Shown here: piece by piece, positions 7,249 through 15,849 of the stretch
Layout of the letters: the number at the start of each line of letters is the position of its first letter
How positions within the stretch are numbered: the stretch's first letter is position 1
Origin: a virus
IMG/VR virus record: IMGVR_UViG_3300008120_000222
Span: 1-39,490 of that record
Length of the DNA stretch: 39,490 nucleotides
Direction: 5' to 3' (one strand)
The notes under the pieces: model-generated
Database searches by the model: none
Told to the model about the DNA's origin: nothing
The model's input: only the letters and a program-made list of their open reading frames with translations
Program-made: the position numbers and the translations under genes

Positions 7249-8931
7249 ATGGAAAGAGCTATTATTACTCAGCTCGCTAATCGCGACCCCAAATTCCCTC
7301 AGGCAGTCGATGTCATGGAGGAGCAGCTGGCGCGCGAGCCAATGGTCCCGGAAGACATGGACGAGATTATCCAGTTTTTGGAGTTCGTCCTCCAGAACCC
7401 GGACAAATACGAAGAAGTCCGCGCTGCTGCTATCCAGGACGGCGAGATCGACGAGGACATGCTGCCTCCTAGGTTCGATCGTACGTTTATAGTTTCGCTT
7501 CTGGTCTCCCTCTATGGTCTGCAGGACCGGATGAGCGAGCGGGGATATGCGCGCGGTGGGCTTGCGGTGGCCGCCCGTCGGGTGGCAGCGGCTGGCCGGG
7601 GCGGTGACACCCAGCTCGCCCACGTCAACCGTAGAGAGGCGGAAATGCTCCGCCGCGCTGGTGGCTCAGGGACGATCAACCCCGACACAGGTTTGCCCGA
7701 ATATAAAATCTCTTGGAAGTCAATTCTTGGGGCGGTGCTGCCGATCGCCCTCAGCTTCATCGCCCCCGGCATCGGCACTGCAATCGGAACGGCTCTCGGC
7801 GCGTCTGGCACCATGGCGTCAGCGATCGGCAGCGCAGTCATCGGTGGCGCGTCCTCGGCGCTGACGGGTGGCAACCCTCTGCTCGGCGCAGCCCTCGGCG
7901 GAATCGGTGGCGGGTTCGGCCAGATGGCCGGTGGCGCATTGAACAATGCTCTTGGGCTCGGACTCGGGACGACCGGGCAGGCAATCCTCGGTGGTGGTTT
8001 GCTCGGTGCTGGGGCGGGTGCGCTGACTGGAGGCGGCGGAAAGGGTGCGCTGATGGGCGCACTTCTCGGCGGCGCTGGCTCTGGCTTCAATGCCTACATG
8101 GCAGGTGACGGTTCTTCTGCAGCTTCTTCCGGCGAACCGGGCTATTCCGGCGACGCAGGCAAAACGGTCGAAGGAGCCGGAACTGATTACATGAAGGCTG
8201 ACTACGATCAGCTCGTCGCTCAAGGCAAAGCAGGCTCGAGCGTCGGAACTGGCCTGACCGATGTCGCAAAAGCAGCTTCTGCCGGTACGACGGCATCTCC
8301 TTCGAAGTCGGTCCTCGATTCGATCAAGTCAGACGTTGGATCGCTTTTCGGTGGCGGGGATGGAAAAGGCTCGACCCTCGGCTCCCTCGTCAGGCTCGCA
8401 CCGCTGGCTCTGTCTGCAGGCTCTATGCTAAGCAAACCTCCTGAAGCGGAGGAGGCGGTTTCGAAGCTCTCACCAGAGCAGCAGGAATATTTCAATCGTC
8501 CTTCTATCGTCTGGGATTGGGACAAGATTCAAAGCGACGCAAACCGCGCCAACCTTTCCCTTTCGGACTATATGGCTCGTTATTGGCCGCAAGTCAGCTC
8601 TGGCCAGTATAACAAAGAGCCGACTCAGGTCGCAGCGGCAGAGTCACCGACGACGCAGATGGCCCAAGGCGGTCTCAGCAAGATCGCTTATCTCGCGCGC
8701 GGCGCTGGGACGGGTCGCAGCGACGAGATCCCTGCTCGCCTTTCGGACGGCGAATACGTGATCGACGCAGAAACTGTTGCGATGATCGGCGATGGATCGA
8801 CGGACGCAGGCTCTAAGCGTCTTGACGAAATGCGCACTGCAATCCGCAAACACAAAGGTAAGGCTCTCGCAAAAGGCAAGTTCAGCCCCAATGCGAAATC
8901 GCCTCTTGCTTATCTGAAGGGAGTTGCGTAA
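7249..8931 (+). CDS. Internal virion / ejected protein with long Gly-Ala hydrophobic core
   Basis: The product has 560 residues. The N-terminal 100 are acidic and helical (AVDVMEEQLAREP, MDEIIQFLEFVLQNPDKYEEV). A basic Ala/Arg segment follows (GLAVAARRVAAAGRGGDTQLAHVNRREAEMLRRAGG). Residues about 155-300 are a long Gly/Ala/Leu hydrophobic region resembling tape-measure or pore-forming ejection proteins. The C-terminus carries the motif DEIPARLSDGEYVIDAETVAMIGDGS followed by basic residues, which recurs in phage virion proteins next to internal core genes. RBS GGTGG lies at 7241-7245. The likely role is a core or ejection protein that enters the host envelope with the DNA; this is inferred from composition and position. 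Confidence 0.65.
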   Translation: MERAIITQLANRDPKFPQAVDVMEEQLAREPMVPEDMDEIIQFLEFVLQNPDKYEEVRAAAIQDGEIDEDMLPPRFDRTFIVSLLVSLYGLQDRMSERGYARGGLAVAARRVAAAGRGGDTQLAHVNRREAEMLRRAGGSGTINPDTGLPEYKISWKSILGAVLPIALSFIAPGIGTAIGTALGASGTMASAIGSAVIGGASSALTGGNPLLGAALGGIGGGFGQMAGGALNNALGLGLGTTGQAILGGGLLGAGAGALTGGGGKGALMGALLGGAGSGFNAYMAGDGSSAASSGEPGYSGDAGKTVEGAGTDYMKADYDQLVAQGKAGSSVGTGLTDVAKAASAGTTASPSKSVLDSIKSDVGSLFGGGDGKGSTLGSLVRLAPLALSAGSMLSKPPEAEEAVSKLSPEQQEYFNRPSIVWDWDKIQSDANRANLSLSDYMARYWPQVSSGQYNKEPTQVAAAESPTTQMAQGGLSKIAYLARGAGTGRSDEIPARLSDGEYVIDAETVAMIGDGSTDAGSKRLDEMRTAIRKHKGKALAKGKFSPNAKSPLAYLKGVA

Positions 8932-10172
8932 TGGGTAGCTTGTTCCAAGGTTCGCCGCAGACGGCGACTTCTTACGCTACTTCGACGAGCGAGACTCCGA
9001 AGTGGATGCAAGATGCCATCTACAATCAGATTCAGGTGGCTCAAAACGTAGCCAATATGCCTTACCAGCGGTACGAGATGCCGACTGTCGCGGAGCTTTC
9101 GCCTCTGCAGCAGCAGGCCTATTCGCAGGTTCAGGCGGCGCAGGGTGCTTACAAGCCTCAGATGGAGGCGGTTCAGGCTGGGCTTTCTGCTCTTAGCGAC
9201 AAGGGGACCGCAGATCAGTTCCGCGCTGAACAGGCTAAATACCTTCAGCCGGACATGGTCTCCCAGAACCTGCAGCGCGGACAAGATCTTTTCGGTCAGG
9301 CTGCGGGGACGACGGCTCAGGCTCTCAGCGAGCGTGCGCTGCAGGCGGCGAACCCTTATTTGCAGTCAGCGGCTCAGACCTCTGCGAGCCAAGTCGGTCA
9401 ATACATGAACCCCTATCAGCAGGGTGTTCTTGATGTGATCGCAAAGCAAGGCGCGCGCAATTTGAGCGAGCAGCTTCTTCCGCAGGTTTCTGATCAGTTC
9501 ATCCGCGCAGGGCAGTTCGGGTCTGGGCGCATGGGCGAGTTTGGCTCGAGAGCTTTGCGCGACACTCAGGAAGCGATTCTCGACAAGCAAGCTGCCCTTG
9601 CCAGCCAAGGCTATCAGCAGTCCCTGAATGCAGCTCAGAGCGATCTTGCGCGTCAGGCGCAGCTGGCTGGGACCGTTGGCAGCATTTCCGGCGCAGATCT
9701 TTCGCGCATCCTTCAGGGCGGCTCGCAGTACGGCAACCTCGGCCAGATGCAGACGCAGGCAGGTCAGGCGCAGCAGCAGTTCGGGTTGTCTGCAGCCCAG
9801 CAGGCGGCAGCAGCTCAGGCGCAGGACTATGCTCGCCAGCAGCAGGTTCTCAACGACATTGCCAGCGCCACAAAGATGGAACAGGCTATGGGATATGCGG
9901 ACACTGCGGCTCTGGAGGCGGCAGGTCTTGGCCAGCAAACTCAGTTGCAGCGGCAGCTGGATGCGGCGAAGGGTCAGTTCGAAGCAGAACAGCTTTACCC
10001 GAGGCAGCAGCTCGATTTCTTGAGCACGCAGATTCGCGGCATGGCTCCGATCACCCCGCAGACAGAAACGGAACGGAAGACGACCACAGGCGCAACTTAT
10101 TCTGCTTCGCCCCTTTCTCAGCTGGCGAGCGGTCTTGCGCTTTACAAGGGTCTTTCTAACCTGAACACGTAA
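8931..10172 (+). CDS. Gln/Ala-rich internal virion protein
   Basis: The product has 413 residues and is very rich in Gln, Ala and Ser, mostly helical (LQQQAYSQVQAAQGAY, QMQTQAGQAQQQFGLSAAQQAAAAQAQDYARQQQVL split over about 270-310). The N-terminus contains TPKWMQDAIYNQIQVAQNVANMPYQRYEMPTVAELSPLQ, an opening seen in virion proteins that sit in the same three- to four-gene block downstream of the nozzle in podoviruses. It starts at a TAATG junction with the previous gene. Function is not known beyond a probable place in the internal core or ejectosome. Confidence 0.65.
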   Translation: MGSLFQGSPQTATSYATSTSETPKWMQDAIYNQIQVAQNVANMPYQRYEMPTVAELSPLQQQAYSQVQAAQGAYKPQMEAVQAGLSALSDKGTADQFRAEQAKYLQPDMVSQNLQRGQDLFGQAAGTTAQALSERALQAANPYLQSAAQTSASQVGQYMNPYQQGVLDVIAKQGARNLSEQLLPQVSDQFIRAGQFGSGRMGEFGSRALRDTQEAILDKQAALASQGYQQSLNAAQSDLARQAQLAGTVGSISGADLSRILQGGSQYGNLGQMQTQAGQAQQQFGLSAAQQAAAAQAQDYARQQQVLNDIASATKMEQAMGYADTAALEAAGLGQQTQLQRQLDAAKGQFEAEQLYPRQQLDFLSTQIRGMAPITPQTETERKTTTGATYSASPLSQLASGLALYKGLSNLNT

Positions 10173-10181
10173 GAGGACGTC

Positions 10182-12434
10182 ATGGGATACGAACTCAACC
10201 GTCTGATGAAGCAATACGGGATCGGCACCCCGACGATTTCTTCTTACACCGGACAAACGATGCCGACTGACAAGGCGGCGACGGATTACGCACAAAAGCT
10301 CGCGCAATACGAGTCGGACAAAGCAGCCTACGATAAATACGTCGATGAATACAATCGGCGTCTTTCGGGTGCACCGATGTATCTGCAGAGTCAGTTCCAG
10401 ACGAAAAAAGCTGCCGATCTTCCGACGACAGTTGGTGGTCTTTACTCCAGCTTTTTGGCTCGAGACCCTGATGCTACGGGTGCCAAATATTGGAACGAGA
10501 CGTTCGGCAGCAATCCGATTGGCGCGACGCAGATGGCGCAGTTTATTAAAGCTGCGAGGCCAGAGATCGACGCGCAAAATATTCAGAACAAAGTCGGCCA
10601 GAACATTTACAATGCGACCGGCAGCTACTACGGTGATCAGCTGAAATATCCAACTTTCGCTGCTCTGAACAATATTGCGGATGTTGTCAAAACAGACACA
10701 ACCAATGTTGTTAAAACAGACAATGATCGGACTAAAATTGATCTGACTAACACGAATACGAATCTGACTAACACCAACAATAACACCAACAATAACACCA
10801 ACAATAACACAATTGGCAGCAACCTCACGAACGTTGCAACGATGCCAACATACACCTACAATGATAGCGGCTATTACAACGATCAATATGGCAATCGTTT
10901 CCTAAGAGACACCGACACAGGAGAATATTATCCGCAGACAAATTATGCCAAAGGTGGCATGGTCCGCAAATTCTCTCGCGGTGGTGTCAACGATATCCCG
11001 GGACTTTCTCGACTCGTAGAATCCTACGGTCTCGCCAATCCTGCAGAGCTGCCGATGATCGAGGAGCCTGTCCGTCTGGCGTCTGTCAACGCTGCCAGCG
11101 ATGCAGATCCTGAAGGGTTCCCGAAGGGCTCCACGGCGGAAATCGTTGCGCGCGGGAGAGCTGCAGTCGAGCAGGCCAAGGCAAATTCTAGAGCGGGTGT
11201 TCAGGTTGACCCTTCAGTTTATGACGACGACGCGGCAGCTCGTGAAGGTGCCTCGACAACGACCCCGCGCACGACTCCGACCGCAGCACCGGCAACAGCT
11301 CGTCCCTCGATTGACGAGATGATGAAAAGGTATGGGGTTGGCCAGAGCCAGTACGGAGAGCAGATCCGCGCAGCTTCCGAAAAGTCTCGCGCTGAAACCG
11401 AAGCTTTCCGCGAGATGCTGAAGAAGCAGATGGCTGGCGACACCGACAATGCTCCTTCAAAAGCGGAAATGTATTTCCGTCTAGCGGCAGCACTTGCCTC
11501 ACCGACCAAGACTGGCGGGATCATGGAAAATGTTGGTCTGGCCGCCAAAGAGCTCGGCGAATACCAGAAGGACGTTTCCGCTGCAAAAAAGGCCAATCGC
11601 GCTCGCAACCTCGAGTTGATGATGAAAGGCCAAGAGCTTTCCATGCGCTCGGCGAAAGAAGAACTCGACACGCTGCGCGCTTTGGGCGCAGAAGAAAGTC
11701 GCGACCGTCGCCAGTTCATCAGCGAGGCTCTGAGAGAATACATCAGGTCTGGCGAGCCAGAGTCTGCCGCAGGCAAACAGGCCAAGGACGAAGGTTTGGT
11801 GCCCGGCACGCCTGAATTCAAATCCCGCGTCGAGGTGCTTGGGCAGCAAAATGTTGATGCGCGCTTGGCACAGATCAACGCAACTTTGAGCGGCATTCAG
11901 CAGGCTGACACAAAGGCCAAACTTGAACGCGAGAAGTTCGAAGAGAAGAAAAAAGAAGCTGAAGAAAAAGGCAAGCAGCTCACTCCGAAAGAAGTGGATC
12001 TTAAGCTCGAAACAGAAACTGCGATTAACCGCAGAGACTCTGTCATCAGAGCTTTGTCCGAAGCTCTTCAGCACAACGAGAAAGCATTCAGCAACACCAT
12101 CGGTGACAGCATCCAAAGAACCCTCGTTGAAAAGACCAAAGGCAGCTCTGATGCCCGAGTCAATGCTTCTCGTCAGCTCGAAAACATTCTCGGCAGATCG
12201 GCTGTTGAAAAGCTCCGTGAAACTCTCGGTGCTGGCATCACAGACTTCGAGCAGAAGTCTATGCGGGCTCTTGAAGGCATCGAAGCCTACAGCAAAGAAG
12301 AACGCAAACAGATCATTCTGCGCGCACTGAACGACCTTCAGTCCAAAAAGAAGCAGGATGAAGAGCGTCTCAAGCTGATCATCAGCGGCAAGTACAAAGA
12401 AAAGACTCCCGATCAACCTGAAGGAAATGAATAA
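10182..12434 (+). CDS. Large internal virion protein with DUF4214-like domain
   Basis: The product has 750 residues. Residues about 83-130 (GGLYSSFLARDPDATGAKYWNETFGSN, AQFIKAARPE) resemble DUF4214, a repeat domain found in extracellular and phage proteins. Residues about 190-212 are almost all Asn and Thr. A YAKGGMVRKFSRGG motif follows near 260. The C-terminal half is charged, helical coiled-coil sequence (KLEREKFEEKKKEAEEKGKQLTPKEVDLKLE and beyond). It is part of the run of large genes downstream of the nozzle that usually encode ejected core proteins. No enzymatic motif was seen. Confidence 0.65.
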   Translation: MGYELNRLMKQYGIGTPTISSYTGQTMPTDKAATDYAQKLAQYESDKAAYDKYVDEYNRRLSGAPMYLQSQFQTKKAADLPTTVGGLYSSFLARDPDATGAKYWNETFGSNPIGATQMAQFIKAARPEIDAQNIQNKVGQNIYNATGSYYGDQLKYPTFAALNNIADVVKTDTTNVVKTDNDRTKIDLTNTNTNLTNTNNNTNNNTNNNTIGSNLTNVATMPTYTYNDSGYYNDQYGNRFLRDTDTGEYYPQTNYAKGGMVRKFSRGGVNDIPGLSRLVESYGLANPAELPMIEEPVRLASVNAASDADPEGFPKGSTAEIVARGRAAVEQAKANSRAGVQVDPSVYDDDAAAREGASTTTPRTTPTAAPATARPSIDEMMKRYGVGQSQYGEQIRAASEKSRAETEAFREMLKKQMAGDTDNAPSKAEMYFRLAAALASPTKTGGIMENVGLAAKELGEYQKDVSAAKKANRARNLELMMKGQELSMRSAKEELDTLRALGAEESRDRRQFISEALREYIRSGEPESAAGKQAKDEGLVPGTPEFKSRVEVLGQQNVDARLAQINATLSGIQQADTKAKLEREKFEEKKKEAEEKGKQLTPKEVDLKLETETAINRRDSVIRALSEALQHNEKAFSNTIGDSIQRTLVEKTKGSSDARVNASRQLENILGRSAVEKLRETLGAGITDFEQKSMRALEGIEAYSKEERKQIILRALNDLQSKKKQDEERLKLIISGKYKEKTPDQPEGNE
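10770..10810 (+). repeat. 12-nt tandem repeat within coding sequence (Asn/Thr-rich tract)
   Basis: The unit AACACCAACAAT is present three times in a row (10770-10805) plus five bases of a fourth. Just upstream, CTGACTAACAC occurs twice (10743, 10763). The period is a multiple of three, so it encodes an in-frame NTNN repeat in the DUF4214-like virion protein. Slippage would change the tract length without a frameshift. Confidence 0.85.
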
Positions 12435-14572
12435 TGGTTGATGTTCCGCGCAGCCTTCAAGACAAGGCAATTGAAGAGCGTGTAAGGCGAGACATGGAGG
12501 AGAACCTTCCTCCTCCGAGTGTCCCGGTTGGGCTTGCGAGGTCCTTCTTTGGCGAAGGTCTCGGCATGGGCTGGGGAGATGAAGCCGAATCTTGGATCAG
12601 GTCAAAACTCGGCCAAGGGACCTATGAGGACCTCCGCAAAGGCATCACTCGAGAAAACGCTCGGTTCTCAGAGCGATATCCAATTTCTTCTGGGGTGAGT
12701 GAATTCGCAGGTGGTGCTGCTCCTGCGCTTGCGGCTTATTACATGACCCCTGCGACTGGTGGAGCTGCGGCGCCCGTTGCTGCTGCGCAAACTGCAAGAT
12801 CGATGGGAGCTCTCGGCAGGATCGCAGCCAACCCTTACACCCGCGCTGGCGCAATCGGCGCAGGCCAAGGAGCTATCACTGGTGCCGGGCAGGCTGAGAC
12901 CGGCGCTGACATCCCGCTCGGTGCAGCTGGAGGAACGATCCTCGGCGCTGGCATTGGCGCAGCAGCTCCAGTTGCAATCCGCACCGGCAAAGCAGGTCTC
13001 GACTGGCTGCGAGAGCGTGCGCTACCGAGCGATGCGTTTGTTCGCGACAGAGCTTTGCGTCAGATGTCTGGCGCGCTTGAAAGCGATGGCATCAAACCGG
13101 GTGACGTTCTTGCGACTGTCCAGCAAGATCAAGCCATGGGTGTGCCTTCAATGTTCGCGAATGCTAGCCCGAGCCTCGCTCGTCTGGCAGACGTGATCAC
13201 GAATCGCGCTGGCAAAGCTGCCGCTGGCACTCGGCTCGCATTCGAGGAACTCAAGGAAGGTTCTCGCGAGCGTGTAATGCAGCAGGTTCGTTCCGGAGTT
13301 TCGGGTCGGAACTATTTTAAAGACGAATCAGACGCTGTCAATAAACTGCGCACAGAAGCAAAAACAGCTTATGACGACGCATACGCTTTCGGTTCTGTTC
13401 AGGATCCGAGAATTGATCGCGTTCTTCAGAACCCCAAATTCGCTGCTTTCTTCGAGAAAGCGAAACAGATCGCAGACAACGAGGCGACTGCAGCCGAATT
13501 GCGCGGCGAAAATCCTGCGAAATACAAACTGCAGGAGCTTTACCGGACGAAGACCGACAAAGACGGCAATCTCGTGGGTTTCGAGCTTGTTTCTGTTCCG
13601 GACGTTCGCACGCTCGATTACATCAAGCGCGGCATCGACTCTGTCATTGAGTCGGGGTTTGAAGGCAAAGGCATCACCAAGCCTGAAGCGAATTCCCTCA
13701 AAGAGCTGCGCAAAGCCTACATCAGCGCGATCGACGATGCAACGATCGATCCTAAAACTGGCAAATCTGCCTACGCAGAAGCCCGCAAAGATTACGCAGG
13801 CGACATGGAAGTCATCGACGCAATGCGCCTCGGTTTCTCCGACTTCCGCTCATTGCCCAGCGAGCAAGTCTCCGAGCTGATGAAGACAATGAGTACTGCA
13901 GAGAAAGAAGCTTTCCGCACGGGCGCAGCGCGCAGCATTTACAGCATCATCATGGACCCCTCCAACGAGATCGACGCTGCCAAGCGACTCGTTGGCTCGC
14001 CTGAGATGCGGGCAAAGCTCGGAGAGATTTTCGAGACGCCTGCAAAGAGAGATCTCTTCATGGCGGCTGTGAAGCGCGAGCAAGAGTTGTTCCGTCAAGC
14101 TCAAAGAGTTCTCGGCGGATCTCAAACCGCAGAACGTCTCGCGATGCGCGAGAGCTTCGAAGAAGGATCCAACTTTGGCGAAATGGTTGCTCAGGCTTTG
14201 AACCAAGGCGGATTCAAGAATGCTTTGACCGCAATCGCAGCTCGTGCAATCAGCAAGACTAGAATGAACGATGATGTTGCTGAAGAGATCTCCAAGAGGC
14301 TCACCTCTAAAGATCCGAAAGACGTAGCAGCTGCGGTTCAAGAACTCGAAGATTACGCCAAGTCTGTCGCTCCCAAAGAGAAGCGATTGACCTACGGCGA
14401 ACAAGGTGTCGGCTCTGGAACCAACGTCAGCATCTATCCGTCTCCTGTTGACGAAGAAGCTGCAGCGGAAGAAGCGTCAAAATCAATGAAAGGCGAAAGG
14501 CCTGCCCCTGACGTTCAGCTCGACATAGAAGAAGAGCTGAAAAAGTGGCGCGAGAAAAATCTTCCGAAATAA
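12434..14572 (+). CDS. Large internal virion protein
   Basis: The product has 712 residues. The N-terminus has GLARSFFGEGLGMGWGDEAESWIRSKLG, a motif found in phage virion proteins of this position. Residues about 90-190 are Ala/Gly-rich and hydrophobic, like a membrane-interacting segment, and the remaining 500 residues are helical and charged with no enzymatic motif seen. It ends the late gene block: 2 bp after its stop a strong terminator begins. It starts at a TAATG junction with the upstream virion gene. Probably the last ejected core protein. Confidence 0.65.
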   Translation: MVDVPRSLQDKAIEERVRRDMEENLPPPSVPVGLARSFFGEGLGMGWGDEAESWIRSKLGQGTYEDLRKGITRENARFSERYPISSGVSEFAGGAAPALAAYYMTPATGGAAAPVAAAQTARSMGALGRIAANPYTRAGAIGAGQGAITGAGQAETGADIPLGAAGGTILGAGIGAAAPVAIRTGKAGLDWLRERALPSDAFVRDRALRQMSGALESDGIKPGDVLATVQQDQAMGVPSMFANASPSLARLADVITNRAGKAAAGTRLAFEELKEGSRERVMQQVRSGVSGRNYFKDESDAVNKLRTEAKTAYDDAYAFGSVQDPRIDRVLQNPKFAAFFEKAKQIADNEATAAELRGENPAKYKLQELYRTKTDKDGNLVGFELVSVPDVRTLDYIKRGIDSVIESGFEGKGITKPEANSLKELRKAYISAIDDATIDPKTGKSAYAEARKDYAGDMEVIDAMRLGFSDFRSLPSEQVSELMKTMSTAEKEAFRTGAARSIYSIIMDPSNEIDAAKRLVGSPEMRAKLGEIFETPAKRDLFMAAVKREQELFRQAQRVLGGSQTAERLAMRESFEEGSNFGEMVAQALNQGGFKNALTAIAARAISKTRMNDDVAEEISKRLTSKDPKDVAAAVQELEDYAKSVAPKEKRLTYGEQGVGSGTNVSIYPSPVDEEAAAEEASKSMKGERPAPDVQLDIEEELKKWREKNLPK

Positions 14573-14573
14573 T

Positions 14574-14599
14574 AGATCGGGCCAATGGCCCGATCTTTT
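14574..14599 (+). terminator. Rho-independent terminator of the late operon
   Basis: AGATCGGGCC (14574-14583) and GGCCCGATCT (14587-14596) form a perfect 10-bp stem with an AAT loop, followed by a short T-run (14596-14599). It lies between the end of the virion gene on the plus strand and the stop codon of the GcrA-like gene on the minus strand, so it separates two converging transcription units. The T-run fits plus-strand transcription; on the minus strand the trailing sequence is only A/T-rich, so bidirectional action is possible but weaker. Confidence 0.9.
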
Positions 14600-15096
14600 C
14601 ATTTGGCGAACACTAGAGCGTTCTTCCGCAGGAAGATGCCTGACTTCTTCTTTCTTTCTCTTTTTTCTTCTGATCTTGGTTTTATGTAGCACAATTCTGC
14701 GTGAAACTCGCAGTATGAGTTTTTCTTGGCAGGCTGACAGCAGTAGACTGTTTTCTCTGCTGCAACTTCTCCTATCACAAACCGGCAAGAATCTGCTTTA
14801 AGTTCCATAAGAGTGTTCTTTATGGAACTAGTTTTCTGTGGCGTTATTGTCACAGATCTCCTGCGGATCATTTTGCCGTTTACAGCGATTAGTTTTATGT
14901 GCCTTTCTTTTTTCTTCAGAGGTTCTTTTCTGTTATTTTTAACGATACCGGGATTGCGCAAAAGCTTCTTGCGATTGACGTAACCCATAACAGAGCTACG
15001 AGTTGCGCCAATTTCCAAAGCAATCTGGCCCGAAGTGAAATGTTCGGCCCACATCTTTTCTATGCGCCTCTTTTTCTCTTCAGTCAGACTTCTCAT
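14599..15096 (-). CDS. GcrA-family transcription regulator
   Basis: The product has 165 residues with the two-part layout of GcrA, the alphaproteobacterial cell-cycle regulator that binds sigma-70 RNA polymerase and recognises GANTC promoters. The N-terminal DNA-binding helix-turn-helix is at about 4-47 (LTEEKKRRIEKMWAEHFTSG, QIALEIGATRSSVMGYVNRKKL; compare the W..G.SA.QIA..LG.VTRNAVIGKVHRLGL pattern of GcrA). The C-terminal Cys/His part is at about 95-140: TLMELKADSCRFVIGE, then YCCQPAKKNSYCEFHAELCYIKP, matching the CRWPIGDP and PYC..HA..AY core of the family (Cys104, Cys119, Cys120, Cys129, His132). The linker and the tail are Lys/Arg-rich. It is the last gene of the minus-strand block and ends against the terminator. 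Residues are read by eye; the family call is strong, the biological role in the phage is inferred. Confidence 0.85.
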   Translation of the reverse strand: MRSLTEEKKRRIEKMWAEHFTSGQIALEIGATRSSVMGYVNRKKLLRNPGIVKNNRKEPLKKKERHIKLIAVNGKMIRRRSVTITPQKTSSIKNTLMELKADSCRFVIGEVAAEKTVYCCQPAKKNSYCEFHAELCYIKPRSEEKRERKKKSGIFLRKNALVFAK

Positions 15097-15097
15097 T

Positions 15098-15421
15098 TTA
15101 TTTCTCTTCGATCTGATCGATCATTGAAGACATGATCGCCTTGCGATCTTCGTCCGTCAGCTTTCTTCCAGAGACAATCGCCGGAATAGGCTCGTCGGTG
15201 CCATCAGGATCATAGCCTTCTGCATAGCCATCTCTAATTTTCGCAGCCAATGCTGAAAGCAGAACCTGAGTTTGCGAGCGAATGTGATCAAGCTGCCTTT
15301 GCTGCTCTTCCATAGAGGCAGAAAGCTCCATGGAGAGCTGCGCAAGGTCTCTGAGAAGCAAACGCTCGGTGCGAGCCTGCTCTTGAGCGAGTTTGCCGAT
15401 GATGTGGTCTATATTTTGCAT
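15098..15421 (-). CDS. Coiled-coil hypothetical protein
   Basis: The product has 107 residues. The first two thirds are a long amphipathic helix, probably a coiled coil (KLAQEQARTERLLLRDLAQ, LSASMEEQQRQLDHIRSQTQVLLSAL). An acidic Asp/Gly-rich turn region (GYDPDGTDEPIPAI) and a short helix end it. No family recognised. It lies one base upstream of the GcrA-like gene and one base downstream of the next minus-strand gene, so the three are most likely translated from one message. Confidence 0.65.
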   Translation of the reverse strand: MQNIDHIIGKLAQEQARTERLLLRDLAQLSMELSASMEEQQRQLDHIRSQTQVLLSALAAKIRDGYAEGYDPDGTDEPIPAIVSGRKLTDEDRKAIMSSMIDQIEEK

Positions 15422-15422
15422 T

Positions 15423-15785
15423 TCATTCTCCTTTTTCTAACAGCCTATCAAACATATCGAATCCGATACGCCTGATCACGTATTCGTTGCGTTTGGTTGA
15501 GAACCGCGCAACGAAAAATGAGTCATGTTTGTCCGACAGGTAAGCCGCCATCATCGCGAATATCACTGCGTCGCCGTAGAACGCAATTGCGTCGAGTTCG
15601 CTGCTGAATTCGTTAAGATGCTCTACAACCTTGCCTTCAAACTTCTCGACGAACCGCTCATCAGCCATGTCGTCGAACATTGGTGTGTCGCAAACGTAAA
15701 CTATCTCGTCCGCTATATCTAGCAGCGAAGAAGGGCTGAACCGAAAGTTGACATGCGGGACGTATACTTTCCTAAATCGTTTCAT
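15423..15785 (-). CDS. Hypothetical protein, 120 residues
   Basis: I do not recognise the family. The start is placed at 15785 because a TGGAGA Shine-Dalgarno followed by AAAAG sits right before this ATG, matching the leader style (AGATGGAGA..ATG) of other minus-strand genes here; an earlier ATG at 15797 is possible. The N-terminus is basic (MKRFRKVYVPHVNFRF), and the middle is acidic (DTPMFDDMADERFVEKFEGKVVEHL) with a short hydrophobic stretch (DAVIFAMMAAYL). It lies between a winged-helix regulator and the coiled-coil gene. Confidence 0.6.
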   Translation of the reverse strand: MKRFRKVYVPHVNFRFSPSSLLDIADEIVYVCDTPMFDDMADERFVEKFEGKVVEHLNEFSSELDAIAFYGDAVIFAMMAAYLSDKHDSFFVARFSTKRNEYVIRRIGFDMFDRLLEKGE

Positions 15786-15849
15786 CTTTTTCTCCATCTG
15801 GATCTGAAATGGATTTTCTTCCAAAACAGAAATCCTGAAAAGTGAATTC

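Noticed and set aside
10770-10810. Repeat considered as a CRISPR array
   Set aside because: Units are 12 nt, directly adjacent, in frame and without spacers.
9366-10886. 506-codon minus-strand ORF
   Set aside because: It spans two plus-strand virion genes and crosses their junction; codon shadow only, with no minus-strand gene context.
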